From an uncultured Bacilli bacterium (GTDB taxonomy: Bacteria; Bacillota_I; Bacilli_A; RF39; UBA660): a stretch of DNA of 15,635 nucleotides. The number at the start of each line of letters is the position of its first letter. The stretch's first letter is position 1. Shown in pieces: positions 1 to 8,220 of this stretch. Location: assembly GCA_947626215.1 (NCBI GenBank), contig CANQRJ010000023.1, positions 1 to 15,635 of the forward strand. Reading direction: 5' to 3'. The notes under the pieces are model-generated. The model did not search any database, was not told the DNA's origin, and saw only the letters and a list, made by a program, of their open reading frames with translations. The position numbers and the translations under genes are program-made.

Positions 1-736
1 TTGCATCCCCTATTCGATAGCCTTTTAATCCTACTTCATCGATTAAACGCCAACTAGGCATTTCATTTGAAGGATTACGAAAGACACTTCCGGCAGATGG
101 TTTATCAAGTGGTTGACTCATTAATCTTCTTTCTAAACGATTTTGAATTATTTGTAACGATTCATCTTTTACTCCTTTTTCTAATTTTAATTTTACACTG
201 ATAATGATATTGTCTTTATTATTTTTAAACCAACTGGTTCGGTACCCATAAGGAATTTCTTCTTTAGATTTGGTTATTAAATTTCCCTCTTTTGTTAAAT
301 AAGTCACTTCTGAAATAAAGTTAAATATTTCTTCGTTATATGCACCTGCATTATTAAAAACACATCCTCCTATGGTTCCTGGTATTCCACTTGCCCATTC
401 TAATCCTTTTAATCCATGATTTAATATGTCATAAGAAAGCTTATTTAACATTACTCCCGATTGGACTTCTACTTCTTCTTGGTTATAAATTATTTGATTT
501 AATTTATCTAATTTTACAATGATTCCTGGATATGTCCCATCTGATAAAATGATGTTAGATCCATTTCCAATCACAAAATACGGAATTTCTTTTTGATTCA
601 CATACTTTAAAAAATTTTTTAAATCTTCTATTGTATAAGGATGTAATAAATATTTTGCAAATGCTTCTATCCGATATGTATTTTTTGATTTTAGTGGTGC
701 ATTTTTTTCTAAATCACCAAATTTTTCTATTTCCAT
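1..736 (-). CDS. murB: UDP-N-acetylenolpyruvoylglucosamine reductase MurB (3' end beyond window)
   Basis: MurB is the cytoplasmic FAD enzyme that reduces UDP-GlcNAc-enolpyruvate to UDP-MurNAc with NADPH. The 245 residues visible show the FAD-binding signature IGNGSNIILSD (about 56-66), the GIPGTIGGCVFNNAGAY block (about 117-133), YRTSWF near 165-170, and SAGSVFRNP (about 214-222), whose Ser217 corresponds to the catalytic proton-donating serine. About 50 C-terminal residues lie beyond the left edge, judging from the usual length of the family. The ATG at 736 is inside the end of murG (10-base overlap), which suggests translational coupling in a murG-murB operon. No N-terminal extension or oddity is seen. 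Identification is secure. Confidence 0.96.
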   Translation of the reverse strand, partial: MEIEKFGDLEKNAPLKSKNTYRIEAFAKYLLHPYTIEDLKNFLKYVNQKEIPYFVIGNGSNIILSDGTYPGIIVKLDKLNQIIYNQEEVEVQSGVMLNKLSYDILNHGLKGLEWASGIPGTIGGCVFNNAGAYNEEIFNFISEVTYLTKEGNLITKSKEEIPYGYRTSWFKNNKDNIIISVKLKLEKGVKDESLQIIQNRLERRLMSQPLDKPSAGSVFRNPSNEMPSWRLIDEVGLKGYRIGDA

Positions 737-1806
737 GATATCAAATCCTTTATTTCTTTATATATTAAGGTCGCGCTTTTTTGAACTCCTTCTTTTTTCA
801 TGTTTATTTTTAATTTCATTATTAAATTTTGATTTTCTAATAATTCTTTTATTTTTTGTTCTAAAATTTCACTCGTTAAATCTTTTTCTTCTAATAAAAC
901 AATGCAATTTTTGTCACTTAATTCTTTTGCATTATAATATTGATGATTATTTGCTACGTTTGGGCTTGGTATAATTATTGAAGGTATTTCTAACGCGAGT
1001 ATTTCACTTAAAGATCCGGCTCCTGCACGGGAAACAATGACATCGCTCACTTTTAATAATCCAGGTAATTCTTCTATGTAAGGAAATATATGTACATTGG
1101 AAGGAAATTTTTTTCCTTTTATAAAATCTTCATAATGCATTTTTCCTGTAATATAACAAATTTCATATAATTTTTCTTTTTCTAAAAATTCAATCATTTT
1201 ATCGTTTAATGATCCACTTCCTAAAGAACCGGCTACCACCGTTACTAATTTTTTTTCTTTGTGAAATCCTAAAGCAACTTTATCTTTTTTTGGTATTGCT
1301 AAAGCCCAAGCTCCACATGGATGACCGGAATAAAAAACTTTTCCTTTTGTTTTAAAATATTTTTCACTATTTTGAAAAGTTACTCCGATTAAATCGGCAT
1401 ATTTACTAATCCATCGATTGCTTTTTCCAGGTATGCTATTTTGTTCATGAATAAAAGTTTTGATTTTTAATTCATGAGCCGCCTTTAAAACAGGATATGT
1501 GACATAGCCACCTACTCCAATGACTACATCTGGTTGAAATTCTTTTAATATTTTTTTACATTTTTTGGTAGCTTTTTGAATCAAGAAAATATTTTTTATA
1601 TCTAAAACTAAATCTTTACTAAATCCATAAATTTCTATTTCTTTATAGGGAATTCCTTTTTTTGGAATATAATCTTTTTCCATTCGATTGTGAGTGCCAA
1701 TATATAAAACTTCTAAATTTTTTTCTTGACGTTTAAACTCTTCAATAATAGCTAATGCGGGATTGATATGCCCCATCGTTCCTCCTGCTGTTACTACTAT
1801 TTTCAT
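727..1806 (-). CDS. murG: UDP-GlcNAc--lipid I GlcNAc transferase MurG
   Basis: MurG transfers GlcNAc to lipid I on the inner face of the membrane, giving lipid II. It is a GT-B glycosyltransferase of 359 residues, a normal length. Visible motifs are the N-terminal loop GGTMGHINPA (residues about 8-17), HEQNSIPGKSNR in the first domain, the second-domain glycine loop GSLGSGSLN, and SRAGAGSLSEILAL followed by a hydrophobic strand in the nucleotide-sugar site. The loop has Met where the usual GGTGGH has Gly; S. aureus MurG has Val there, so this is tolerated. An in-frame GTG at 1815 is possible, but ATG at 1806 is preferred because AAAGGTG lies six bases upstream. The gene overlaps murB by 10 bases. 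Confidence 0.96.
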   Translation of the reverse strand: MKIVVTAGGTMGHINPALAIIEEFKRQEKNLEVLYIGTHNRMEKDYIPKKGIPYKEIEIYGFSKDLVLDIKNIFLIQKATKKCKKILKEFQPDVVIGVGGYVTYPVLKAAHELKIKTFIHEQNSIPGKSNRWISKYADLIGVTFQNSEKYFKTKGKVFYSGHPCGAWALAIPKKDKVALGFHKEKKLVTVVAGSLGSGSLNDKMIEFLEKEKLYEICYITGKMHYEDFIKGKKFPSNVHIFPYIEELPGLLKVSDVIVSRAGAGSLSEILALEIPSIIIPSPNVANNHQYYNAKELSDKNCIVLLEEKDLTSEILEQKIKELLENQNLIMKLKINMKKEGVQKSATLIYKEIKDLISWK

Positions 1807-1827
1807 ATATATCACCTTTACTCCTTT

Positions 1828-1833
1828 ATTATA
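1828..1833 (-). promoter_or_regulatory. Putative -10 box for murG-murB
   Basis: A perfect TATAAT lies 22 bases upstream of the murG ATG on the minus strand, followed by AAAGGAG and AAAGGTG. No good -35 hexamer is visible 16-18 bases further up, so this is a tentative sigma-A type promoter in the divergent murG/ftsW spacer (1807-1973). I see nothing else clear in that spacer. Confidence 0.4.
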
Positions 1834-1944
1834 CTATATTTCAAAGTATTTTTCTTAAGAACTTTCATAAAATTGTAAAAAAGGTTTCATCCTTTTATTG
1901 ATTTTTTAATTTTTCAAAAAACTTCTTATTCTTTCTTTTTTTCA

Positions 1945-1950
1945 TATAAT
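1945..1950 (+). promoter_or_regulatory. Putative -10 box for ftsW
   Basis: TATAAT lies 24 bases before the TTG start of the ftsW-type gene on the plus strand. The region where a -35 box should be is pyrimidine-rich and has no good match to TTGACA, so the call is weak. Confidence 0.35.
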
Positions 1951-1973
1951 TTAATAAAGCTAGGTGATTTTCA

Positions 1974-3065
1974 TTGAAGTCAAAGTCTTTTGATAAAGTT
2001 TTATTTTTTGCAGTCCTTATCATTGCTATTTTTGGAATTATTATGATTTATTCTGCAAGTAGCATTTGGGCTAATTATAAGTTTCATGATGCTTTTCATT
2101 TTATTAAAAGTCAAAGTGTCTTTTTAGGAATTGGAATTTTTCTTTGCCTTTTTATTAGTAAAATAGATCCACAATTTTGGTTTAAACATGCAAATCATAT
2201 TTTAATTGGCTCTTTTATTTTACTTGTTTTAGTATTAATTCCTGGAATTGGTACTGTTCGTAATGGATCTCGAAGTTGGTTTGGAATTGGAGGACTTGGT
2301 ATTCAACCAAGCGAATTTGCAAAAATCGGTCTTATTATTTTTGTGTCAAAATATTTAAGTCAAAATCGAAAAGATCTTCGAGATATTAAAAAAGGCGTGA
2401 TGCCTATTTTACTCATTATTGGAATCTTTTTTCTTTTAATTATGTTAGAACCTGATTTTGGTACAGCCATGGTCATTGCCCTTACTTTAATTAGTTTAAT
2501 TTTCATTAGTGGTGTTAAACTCTCATTTTTTGTAAAAATTGGTTGTTTAGGTCTTTTAGGCATCGTTGCTTTAATTATCATAGCTCCTTATCGAATGGCA
2601 AGAATTATTTCGTTTTTGAATCCATGGAGTGATCCATTAGGTAGTGGATTTCAAATTATTCAAAGTTTGTACGCGATTGGACCAGGTGGTCTACTCGGTC
2701 AAGGCTTTTTAAAGTCTCATCAAAAACATTTTTATTTACCAGAGCCTCAAACAGATTTTATTTTTTCCATTATTAGTGAAGAATTTGGTTTTTTAGGTGT
2801 CCTTATTGTCGTTTCTTTTTTCTTCTTTCTATTTTACCGTTCTTTAAAAATTTCTTTAAAATGTGATGATTTATTTTCTAAATTTTTGGTTTTTGGACTT
2901 TCCATTGGTATTTTAATTCAAGCAACTCTTAATCTTTCCGTAGTCATTGGTCTTATTCCTGTAACTGGTGTTACTCTTCCTTTTTTTAGCTATGGTGGAA
3001 GTAGTTTACTTGTTACTTTGGCTTCCATCGGAATTATTTTAAGCGTTAGTAGGAAGGTAAATTAA
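1974..3065 (+). CDS. ftsW: FtsW/RodA/SpoVE (SEDS) family peptidoglycan glycosyltransferase
   Basis: SEDS proteins polymerise lipid II into glycan strands in the membrane, working with a class B PBP. The 363-residue protein has about ten hydrophobic segments and the family landmarks RNGSRSWFGIGGLGIQPSEFAK (its first half at about residue 93), EPDFGTAM, the PEPQTDFIFSIISEEFGFLG loop, and FFSYGGSSLLV near the C terminus. The start is TTG at 1974, chosen because AGGTGA lies six bases upstream. The dcw context favours FtsW or SpoVE over RodA, although the family members are hard to separate by eye. It is the only gene on the plus strand here, divergent from murG, and its stop codon overlaps the stop of the convergent nuclease-fold gene by four bases. 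The natural partner transpeptidase would be the interrupted PBP at 5558-6229. Confidence 0.93.
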   Translation: MKSKSFDKVLFFAVLIIAIFGIIMIYSASSIWANYKFHDAFHFIKSQSVFLGIGIFLCLFISKIDPQFWFKHANHILIGSFILLVLVLIPGIGTVRNGSRSWFGIGGLGIQPSEFAKIGLIIFVSKYLSQNRKDLRDIKKGVMPILLIIGIFFLLIMLEPDFGTAMVIALTLISLIFISGVKLSFFVKIGCLGLLGIVALIIIAPYRMARIISFLNPWSDPLGSGFQIIQSLYAIGPGGLLGQGFLKSHQKHFYLPEPQTDFIFSIISEEFGFLGVLIVVSFFFFLFYRSLKISLKCDDLFSKFLVFGLSIGILIQATLNLSVVIGLIPVTGVTLPFFSYGGSSLLVTLASIGIILSVSRKVN

Positions 3066-4495
3066 GGGCACTTTTTTATGAACTCTTCGAGATCTTTAAA
3101 AAATGAGACATTCGTTAAATTATTTGTATTTTCGATACAATCCCATAAATCAAAATAAATTTGAACATCAATATTACGGCTTTTTACTTCTTTCATCACT
3201 TCTAATAAAGGTTTTATTTCTTCTTTATTGTCTTTTAAATGAACATTATTTTTAACAGTTATTTCATCACATAATAATTGCAATTTTTCTTTTACTTTTG
3301 TTGCATTTTCTAAAAAAGATTTCTCTTCTTTTGAGATGGATATCACAGTCCAAAAATGAAGATGATTTCGGTCTATTGTAATTTTTTCTTTTTTATTTTC
3401 TAATATTTCTCTTCTAAATTTAAGTCTTTTTTCTAATAAAGTAAGAAAATTTTCTAAATAAAAATCATTTAATTTACGAATGTCTATGTAATGCTTATGT
3501 AAGCCATTTTTGTCTCCTAGCACCCTATCATTTACTTTTAATTCTATAATATATAATTCTCCTATTTTTTTAGCCTCATCTATTTTAATAAACAAAACAT
3601 CTAATCTCCCACGATCGTATTCACTTTTGGCTAACTCATTCGTATAATATTCTTCTTCAAAACGATAAATGGATGAAAATTCTGGACATTTTTTAAAAAG
3701 AAAATCGGATATCATAAATAAATGTTGATATTTTTTTTCTAATTCTACATGTGTATTTAATTCATATTTTTCTACAGAATTTTTTATATTTTTTTCAAAT
3801 AATTCCAATTCCCTTATGTTTGTAATTTTATTTTCTAATTCTGATTTATATGTAAATTCTGGAATTTTTAATAATGCTCTTTCTTTAAATACATCTTCTT
3901 TTAGTTTTAATGCCGTGATAAAAAGATATTCGATATTCACCATTTTTTTTATGTCTTCTAAATCGTTTTCATTAAATTTTTTTTGTAATTTTATTTCATA
4001 ATTAGCCACTTTTTTGTGATTTTTTAAGTTTCTTTTCCATTGATTCATAATTTTAGTAGGATCTAAATCTTCCATGTTAAAATATTTTGAATATTGTTCT
4101 TTTACTTTTTCTTGTAATTTTGTTAAACGAAAAAATATTTCTTTCGCGTCTTTTTCTTTTAATAATCGACTGGAAGAAACTATAAGCTTAATACTTTCCA
4201 TTCTCATTGGGAAAAAATTTTTCATATCATTTCTTAAATCTATTGTGCTTTCGATAATGCTTTCTTTATTTTTTAATATGTTCGTTATATTTAATTTATA
4301 TATGTTATCTGGCATAGAAATTTCTACTGGTTTTTCATCTTTTATTTCAAATGATTTAATTCCATTATAATACACAATATCTTTTCTATTTTTTTCTTCT
4401 AACTGATTTCTAATTTTAATCACAAACCCTAAGTTTGGATTTGCATACCTTTTCCTTAATGTATTAATATCTATATTTACTTTCATTACAACCAT
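3062..4495 (-). CDS. Protein of unknown function with PD-(D/E)XK nuclease-like C-terminal motif
   Basis: I do not recognise this 477-residue protein as a named family. The first 280 residues are charged and mostly helical, without membrane segments or a signal peptide. Near residues 294-340 lies RGRLDVLFIK, then ELYIIELKVNDR, then HKHYIDIRKL. Asp299, Glu318 and Lys320 are arranged like the D...ExK active site of restriction-type PD-(D/E)XK nucleases, so a nuclease fold is likely, but activity is not proven. It follows mraY with a short overlap. Two starts are possible: ATG at 4495, or ATG at 4486 in a TAATG stop-start overlap with mraY. It is not a usual member of this cell-wall cluster and may be a later insertion. 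The stop overlaps that of ftsW tail to tail. Confidence 0.75.
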   Translation of the reverse strand: MVVMKVNIDINTLRKRYANPNLGFVIKIRNQLEEKNRKDIVYYNGIKSFEIKDEKPVEISMPDNIYKLNITNILKNKESIIESTIDLRNDMKNFFPMRMESIKLIVSSSRLLKEKDAKEIFFRLTKLQEKVKEQYSKYFNMEDLDPTKIMNQWKRNLKNHKKVANYEIKLQKKFNENDLEDIKKMVNIEYLFITALKLKEDVFKERALLKIPEFTYKSELENKITNIRELELFEKNIKNSVEKYELNTHVELEKKYQHLFMISDFLFKKCPEFSSIYRFEEEYYTNELAKSEYDRGRLDVLFIKIDEAKKIGELYIIELKVNDRVLGDKNGLHKHYIDIRKLNDFYLENFLTLLEKRLKFRREILENKKEKITIDRNHLHFWTVISISKEEKSFLENATKVKEKLQLLCDEITVKNNVHLKDNKEEIKPLLEVMKEVKSRNIDVQIYFDLWDCIENTNNLTNVSFFKDLEEFIKKCP

Positions 4496-5478
4496 ACCCC
4501 ATAAGTAATTGCCGCCATGGCGAGTAAAAGACCTACAACATAAAATGCTTTTACAATATCCGTTTCACTCCACCCTAGTTGCTCAAAATGGTGATGCAAT
4601 GGAGCCATTTTAAACACCTTTCTGTGAAATTTACGAATCGCGATAATCTGAATCATACTTGTTATCGTTTCAACTACAAATACGCCACCAATTAAAGCTA
4701 AAGATAGTTCATGCCTTGTAATAATTGCAACCGTAGCCATCGCGGCACCTAAAGATAAACTTCCTAAGTCTCCCATAAAGACTTTGGCAGGATTTGAATT
4801 AAAGAGTAAAAATCCAAGTAAAGCCCCTACTAATAAAAAACAGAAAATGGCAACTTCTTGATATCCATCCATCCAAGTCGTATTCCATGTGATAATTCCA
4901 AATGCGACAAAGGCAATGACACTTAAACCTCCACATAATCCGTCTAGCCCATCTGTAATATTTACGGCATTACTGGTTCCAACAAGTAAAAATAAAATAA
5001 ACAAACCAAACGTCCAACCTAAAGGAATTAAGATATTTAAGGATGTTATTTCAAGCTCTGGTTTTCCTCCATTTTGCATAAAAATATAGAAGAAGACTAA
5101 AGCAATCACCATTTGAATTAAAAACTTTGTTGAAATTCTAAGTCCATTGTTATTGTGATATCTTACCTTTAACCAATCATCTACAAATCCTAATAAAGCA
5201 TAAGCTAAAAATACAAATAACACAATAATCAAATTATGATTGAGTTCAATACTTCCTCTTATATAGAGTAAAAATAGACCAATTAATACAGGAAGGATAA
5301 AAATGATTCCTCCCATCGTAGGAGTTCCTTCTTTTTTTAAATGTCGATCGCCAATTAAATGACTCACATGTTGCCTAAAGTTTATTTTTTTTAATATGGG
5401 AATAAAGATTAGTCCACAAGCGATGGCAAAGACAAACCCTAACATCATGGCAAGAGCCGTTTTGGCTAAAATAAGCAT
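4486..5478 (-). CDS. mraY: Phospho-N-acetylmuramoyl-pentapeptide transferase MraY
   Basis: MraY is the integral membrane enzyme that transfers phospho-MurNAc-pentapeptide to undecaprenyl phosphate, making lipid I. The 330-residue protein has about ten hydrophobic helices and all the main signatures: a first cytoplasmic loop with HLKKEGTPTMGG, the DDWLKVRYHNNNGL loop with the paired Asp residues, NAVNITDGLDGL, FMGDLGSLSLGA, and the histidine-rich MAPLHHHFEQLGWSE near the C terminus. The ATG at 5478 has GAGGTGA six bases upstream. In the ancestral order it would be transcribed after the PBP gene; because that gene is now split, expression may depend on a promoter in the 79-base gap before mraY or on readthrough from the element. 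Identification is secure. Confidence 0.97.
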   Translation of the reverse strand: MLILAKTALAMMLGFVFAIACGLIFIPILKKINFRQHVSHLIGDRHLKKEGTPTMGGIIFILPVLIGLFLLYIRGSIELNHNLIIVLFVFLAYALLGFVDDWLKVRYHNNNGLRISTKFLIQMVIALVFFYIFMQNGGKPELEITSLNILIPLGWTFGLFILFLLVGTSNAVNITDGLDGLCGGLSVIAFVAFGIITWNTTWMDGYQEVAIFCFLLVGALLGFLLFNSNPAKVFMGDLGSLSLGAAMATVAIITRHELSLALIGGVFVVETITSMIQIIAIRKFHRKVFKMAPLHHHFEQLGWSETDIVKAFYVVGLLLAMAAITYGVWL

Positions 5479-5497
5479 ATCACTTCACCTCACATTT

Positions 5498-5503
5498 ATT
5501 ATA
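5498..5503 (-). promoter_or_regulatory. Possible -10 box for mraY
   Basis: TATAAT occurs on the minus strand 19 bases upstream of the mraY ATG, in the gap between the PBP fragment and mraY. No convincing -35 box is seen. If it works, it would keep mraY expressed although the gene upstream is interrupted. Confidence 0.25.
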
Positions 5504-5557
5504 CATGAAAAAATAGAAATCTTTTGCTTTTTTTGTGCTTTTTTACACATTTATACA

Positions 5558-6229
5558 TTATCCTAACATCAACTTTACAGTCCCGTTTTCTTTTACATAA
5601 CTATTTGCCGAAGGACTTTGATAAAGAATATTATCTCCTTCACCAGAATACTCTATTTGAAATCCTTTTAATGCTTTTTTGGCTTCATCGACATTCATCC
5701 CTACAACATTTGGAATTTTTTGATATTTGGTATCCATCCAATTATATTCTTTTTCCATTCCTTCTGTCGTAGGTTCTAAATTTAATACACTAATTGCCGT
5801 TTCTAAAATGGACTTTGCTACAGGGGCGGCAGTTTGACCTCCATATTGAATGGCTCCTATTGGATGATCTATTGCTACATACACGACGATTTCAGGATCA
5901 TCTGCGGGCATAAATCCCATAAAGGAAAGAATATAGTTTCCAATCATATAATGGCCTTCTTGTACTTTTTGAGCCGTTCCAGTTTTTCCACCGACTCGGT
6001 AGTTTTCAATGTATGCATTTCTTCCTGAACCATTTGCAACCACACTTTCTAAAGCATATCTCGCGAGTTTAGAAGATTCTTCACTGATAATTTTTCTTTT
6101 TAATACAGGTTCTTTTGAAAAAATAACGGAATTGGTTTCAGGTTCTAGCATTTCTTTTACTAAATAAGGCGTATATAGAGAGCCTCCATTAATGACCGCA
6201 GATACGGCTGTGACTTGTTGTATCGGAGT
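5558..6229 (-). pseudogene. 3' fragment of a class B penicillin-binding protein gene (PBP2/FtsI/SpoVD type), split by the integrated element
   Basis: Class B PBPs cross-link peptidoglycan at the septum or in the spore cortex. About 223 residues remain, from TPIQQVTAVSAVINGG (a typical transpeptidase segment after the SxN motif) through GGKTGTAQK with the KTG triad to the C terminus. One PASTA repeat starts at IPNVVGMNVDEAKKAL and ends VKENGTVKLMLG. The frame stays open up to the ACT codon ending at 6229 and meets TAG at 6230-6232, exactly where homology to PBPs stops. The SxxK and SxN motifs and the membrane anchor should lie on the far side of the element, outside the window. An internal ATG at 6151 has only a weak ribosome site, and the fragment alone could not be catalytic. 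Its place before mraY is that of pbpB/ftsI or spoVD in dcw clusters. Confidence 0.9.
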
Positions 6230-6232
6230 CTA
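6189..6232. other. Attachment-site junction between the PBP gene and the integrated element
   Basis: PBP homology begins abruptly at the ACT codon (6227-6229) and is preceded, in that frame, by stop codons and recombinase sequence. The recombinase reads across the same bases in another frame to its stop at 6189-6191. The crossover core should therefore lie close to 6229, possibly a few bases to the left within GACTCCGATACAACAAG (minus strand). Serine recombinases usually leave a core of only a few bases duplicated, so the exact position cannot be fixed without the other end. Confidence 0.75.
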
Positions 6233-7850
6233 ATAAATGAAACTTTTTACCTAAATTTAGAGACGTAGTATATATGCTCTCTCCTGTTTTAATAAAAATT
6301 GCTAATTTTATTTGATTCTCATTTTCTTTTTGAACGATAATTCTATCAATTAACTCATTAAATATATTACTATAACATTCATCATCATCTAAACATTTTT
6401 CTAATGTATTTTTTATTTCATTCATTTTGTTCTCTATATCATTTTTACCCTTCTTATTATTTTTTAAATTATCCATTTTATTTCGATAAATCATTAAGTC
6501 TTCATTTATGAAATCTATTTGTTTTCTATAATCATCTTTAGATAAATATTCTTCCATAACTAGTTCTAATAATTTATTTTTCTTATTATTCAAAACTAAT
6601 ATCTTTGATTCTAAACTTTTTATTTCAACATCATTATTATTTGTTTCCAAATAATTCTTACATTCACTTAATAGTTCATCCAAAAAATTATTTCTGCTTT
6701 TAAATGATTTATTAAACATATCTTTAAATATTTTATCTAATTCAAATTCAAATACTCTAGGATTAGAACAACCCTTTAAACTTTCTTTTCGATATATTTG
6801 ACATTCCCAAACAGGATTTTTTTTCCTTTTTCCAGCACTTGAACGGTGATATGTTACATTATGACATCCACAGTATATTTTTCCTGAATATGTGTATCTA
6901 TTTTGAAATACGGCTTTGTTTATGGTGCGATTTGTAAAACTTTTTTGTCTTTCTTTTAATTTTATATTTGCCTTTTTCCATAATTCTTCAGATACTATTG
7001 GTGGAACATTATCATAATCTTTATATATAATCCAATCTGATTCATTTAATTTCTTTTTTTGCTTTGTACGATAATCTAATACTTTTGATTTATGTCCACA
7101 ATAATATCCTTTATATTTAGGATTTTCTATAATTCTGGTAAGTATTGTTGTATCTATCCTTTTACCTGTTCTACTTTTATATCCTAAATTAAACAAATAT
7201 CTTGACACTTTAGACAAACCATCCGTCGTATTAGCATATCTATCAAATATTACTTTAATCATTTCTGCTTGAACTTCATCAATAACTAATTTTCCTTTAT
7301 CTTTTACATAACCATAAATATTAGAGCATCCTAATACAACACCATTATCAATACTTCTTTTCATACCAAATGAAACTCTTTCTGATAATCTTCTAACCTC
7401 ATCTTGTGCGATGGAAGACATCATTGTAAGTCTAAGCTCTGAGTCAGGTAATATTGTGTTTATATTATCATTCAAAAAATATACACCAACTCCATTTGCT
7501 AAAAGTTCTTGTGTATACATAATGCTATCTAAAGTGCTTCTAGAAAATCTTGATATTTCCTTAGTTAATATTAAATCAAACTTATGCTTTTTGCCATCTT
7601 CAATCATTCTTAAAAATTCTTCACGTTTTTTTACTCTTGTGCCACTTATACCTTCATCTATATAGGATCCTTTAAATTCCCAGTTAGGAACCTTACTAAT
7701 ATAATCATTAAAAAATGATATTTGGTTAGACAAAGAATGTAATTGTTCATCTTTATCAGTTGATACTCTTGCATAAAAACAGACTCTCAAATTTAATTCT
7801 TGTAGTGGTACTCCTTTCATAATATGATTCCTAACTGTATATAAATCCAT
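6189..7850 (-). CDS. Large serine recombinase (site-specific integrase of the element)
   Basis: Large serine recombinases integrate and excise elements between attP and attB through a covalent phosphoserine link. The 553-residue protein has the resolvase catalytic domain with YARVSTDKDEQ (nucleophile Ser30), EGISGTRVKKREEF and LTKEISRFSRS. A recombinase domain follows, with YVKDKGKLVIDEVQAEMIKVIFDRYA in its first part, then a zinc ribbon around YCGCHNVTYH ... WECQIY ... KGCSNPR, and a long Lys/Glu-rich coiled coil (about 415-490). It belongs to the TnpX/TndX-like group by architecture. The ATG at 7850 has AGGAGG about eight bases upstream, overlapping the stop of the small gene before it. The last 12-13 residues and the stop codon come from the interrupted PBP gene, so the excised circle would encode a different C-terminal tail. 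Confidence 0.95.
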   Translation of the reverse strand: MDLYTVRNHIMKGVPLQELNLRVCFYARVSTDKDEQLHSLSNQISFFNDYISKVPNWEFKGSYIDEGISGTRVKKREEFLRMIEDGKKHKFDLILTKEISRFSRSTLDSIMYTQELLANGVGVYFLNDNINTILPDSELRLTMMSSIAQDEVRRLSERVSFGMKRSIDNGVVLGCSNIYGYVKDKGKLVIDEVQAEMIKVIFDRYANTTDGLSKVSRYLFNLGYKSRTGKRIDTTILTRIIENPKYKGYYCGHKSKVLDYRTKQKKKLNESDWIIYKDYDNVPPIVSEELWKKANIKLKERQKSFTNRTINKAVFQNRYTYSGKIYCGCHNVTYHRSSAGKRKKNPVWECQIYRKESLKGCSNPRVFEFELDKIFKDMFNKSFKSRNNFLDELLSECKNYLETNNNDVEIKSLESKILVLNNKKNKLLELVMEEYLSKDDYRKQIDFINEDLMIYRNKMDNLKNNKKGKNDIENKMNEIKNTLEKCLDDDECYSNIFNELIDRIIVQKENENQIKLAIFIKTGESIYTTSLNLGKKFHLLDSDTTSHSRICGH

Positions 7851-7860
7851 AACACCCCTC

Positions 7861-8067
7861 CTAAGTTAAAATTTTATAATTATCTATATTATTTATATAA
7901 TCATCATCCATTTTACTTTTTTCTAATTCTTCTTTTTTTAATAGTTTATTAATGCAAAAATTATACATTCCATCATCAATAGTATTTTTTCTTTTTAAGT
8001 ATTCAAGTAATTTAATACTTATTTCTATTTCTATTATCTTTGATGGAATCTTACTTGTATTTTCCAT
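7861..8067 (-). CDS. Small SHOCT-like protein upstream of the recombinase
   Basis: A 68-residue charged, helical protein without membrane segments. The middle part, IKLLEYLKRKNTIDDGMYNF followed by CINKLLKKEE, resembles the short SHOCT-type helix-turn-helix pattern (hydrophobic helix, a turn with an acidic pair, second helix). That likeness is by eye and could be chance. The ATG at 8067 is preceded by AAAGGA. Its TAG stop lies within the ribosome binding site of the recombinase gene, so the two are probably translated from one transcript. A role in controlling integration or excision would fit the context, but nothing in the sequence proves it. Confidence 0.65.
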   Translation of the reverse strand: MENTSKIPSKIIEIEISIKLLEYLKRKNTIDDGMYNFCINKLLKKEELEKSKMDDDYINNIDNYKILT

Positions 8068-8105
8068 ATAATTTGTCCTTTCTTTTAAGTTTATTTTTAT
8101 AAAAA

Positions 8106-8133
8106 CAAAAAAAGAACTTAACGTCTTAAGTTC
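8106..8133 (-). terminator. Rho-independent terminator at the end of the biosynthetic operon
   Basis: On the minus strand AGAACTTAA, a four-base loop and TTAAGTTCT form a perfect 9-bp stem, followed directly by six T residues, a G and four more T. It lies 87 bases after the stop of the binding-protein gene and before the SHOCT-like/recombinase pair, so it separates the two transcription units. The rest of the gap (8134-8220) shows only AT-rich sequence. Confidence 0.85.
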
Positions 8134-8220
8134 TACAAAAAAGCTTAAATACTATAAAGAACAAATTTTATTTATTGCTAATTATAGCTAAATTTTTTGA
8201 TATCTTATCACATTAATCAT

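Noticed and set aside
727..1806. Met in place of Gly in the MurG glycine loop as a sign of lost function
   Set aside because: The loop varies in other Bacillota (Val in S. aureus), and all other motifs are intact.
8134..8220. TATAAT between the binding-protein gene and the terminator
   Set aside because: No -35 match, and the terminator downstream would stop such a transcript before the small gene; expected by chance in this AT-rich sequence.
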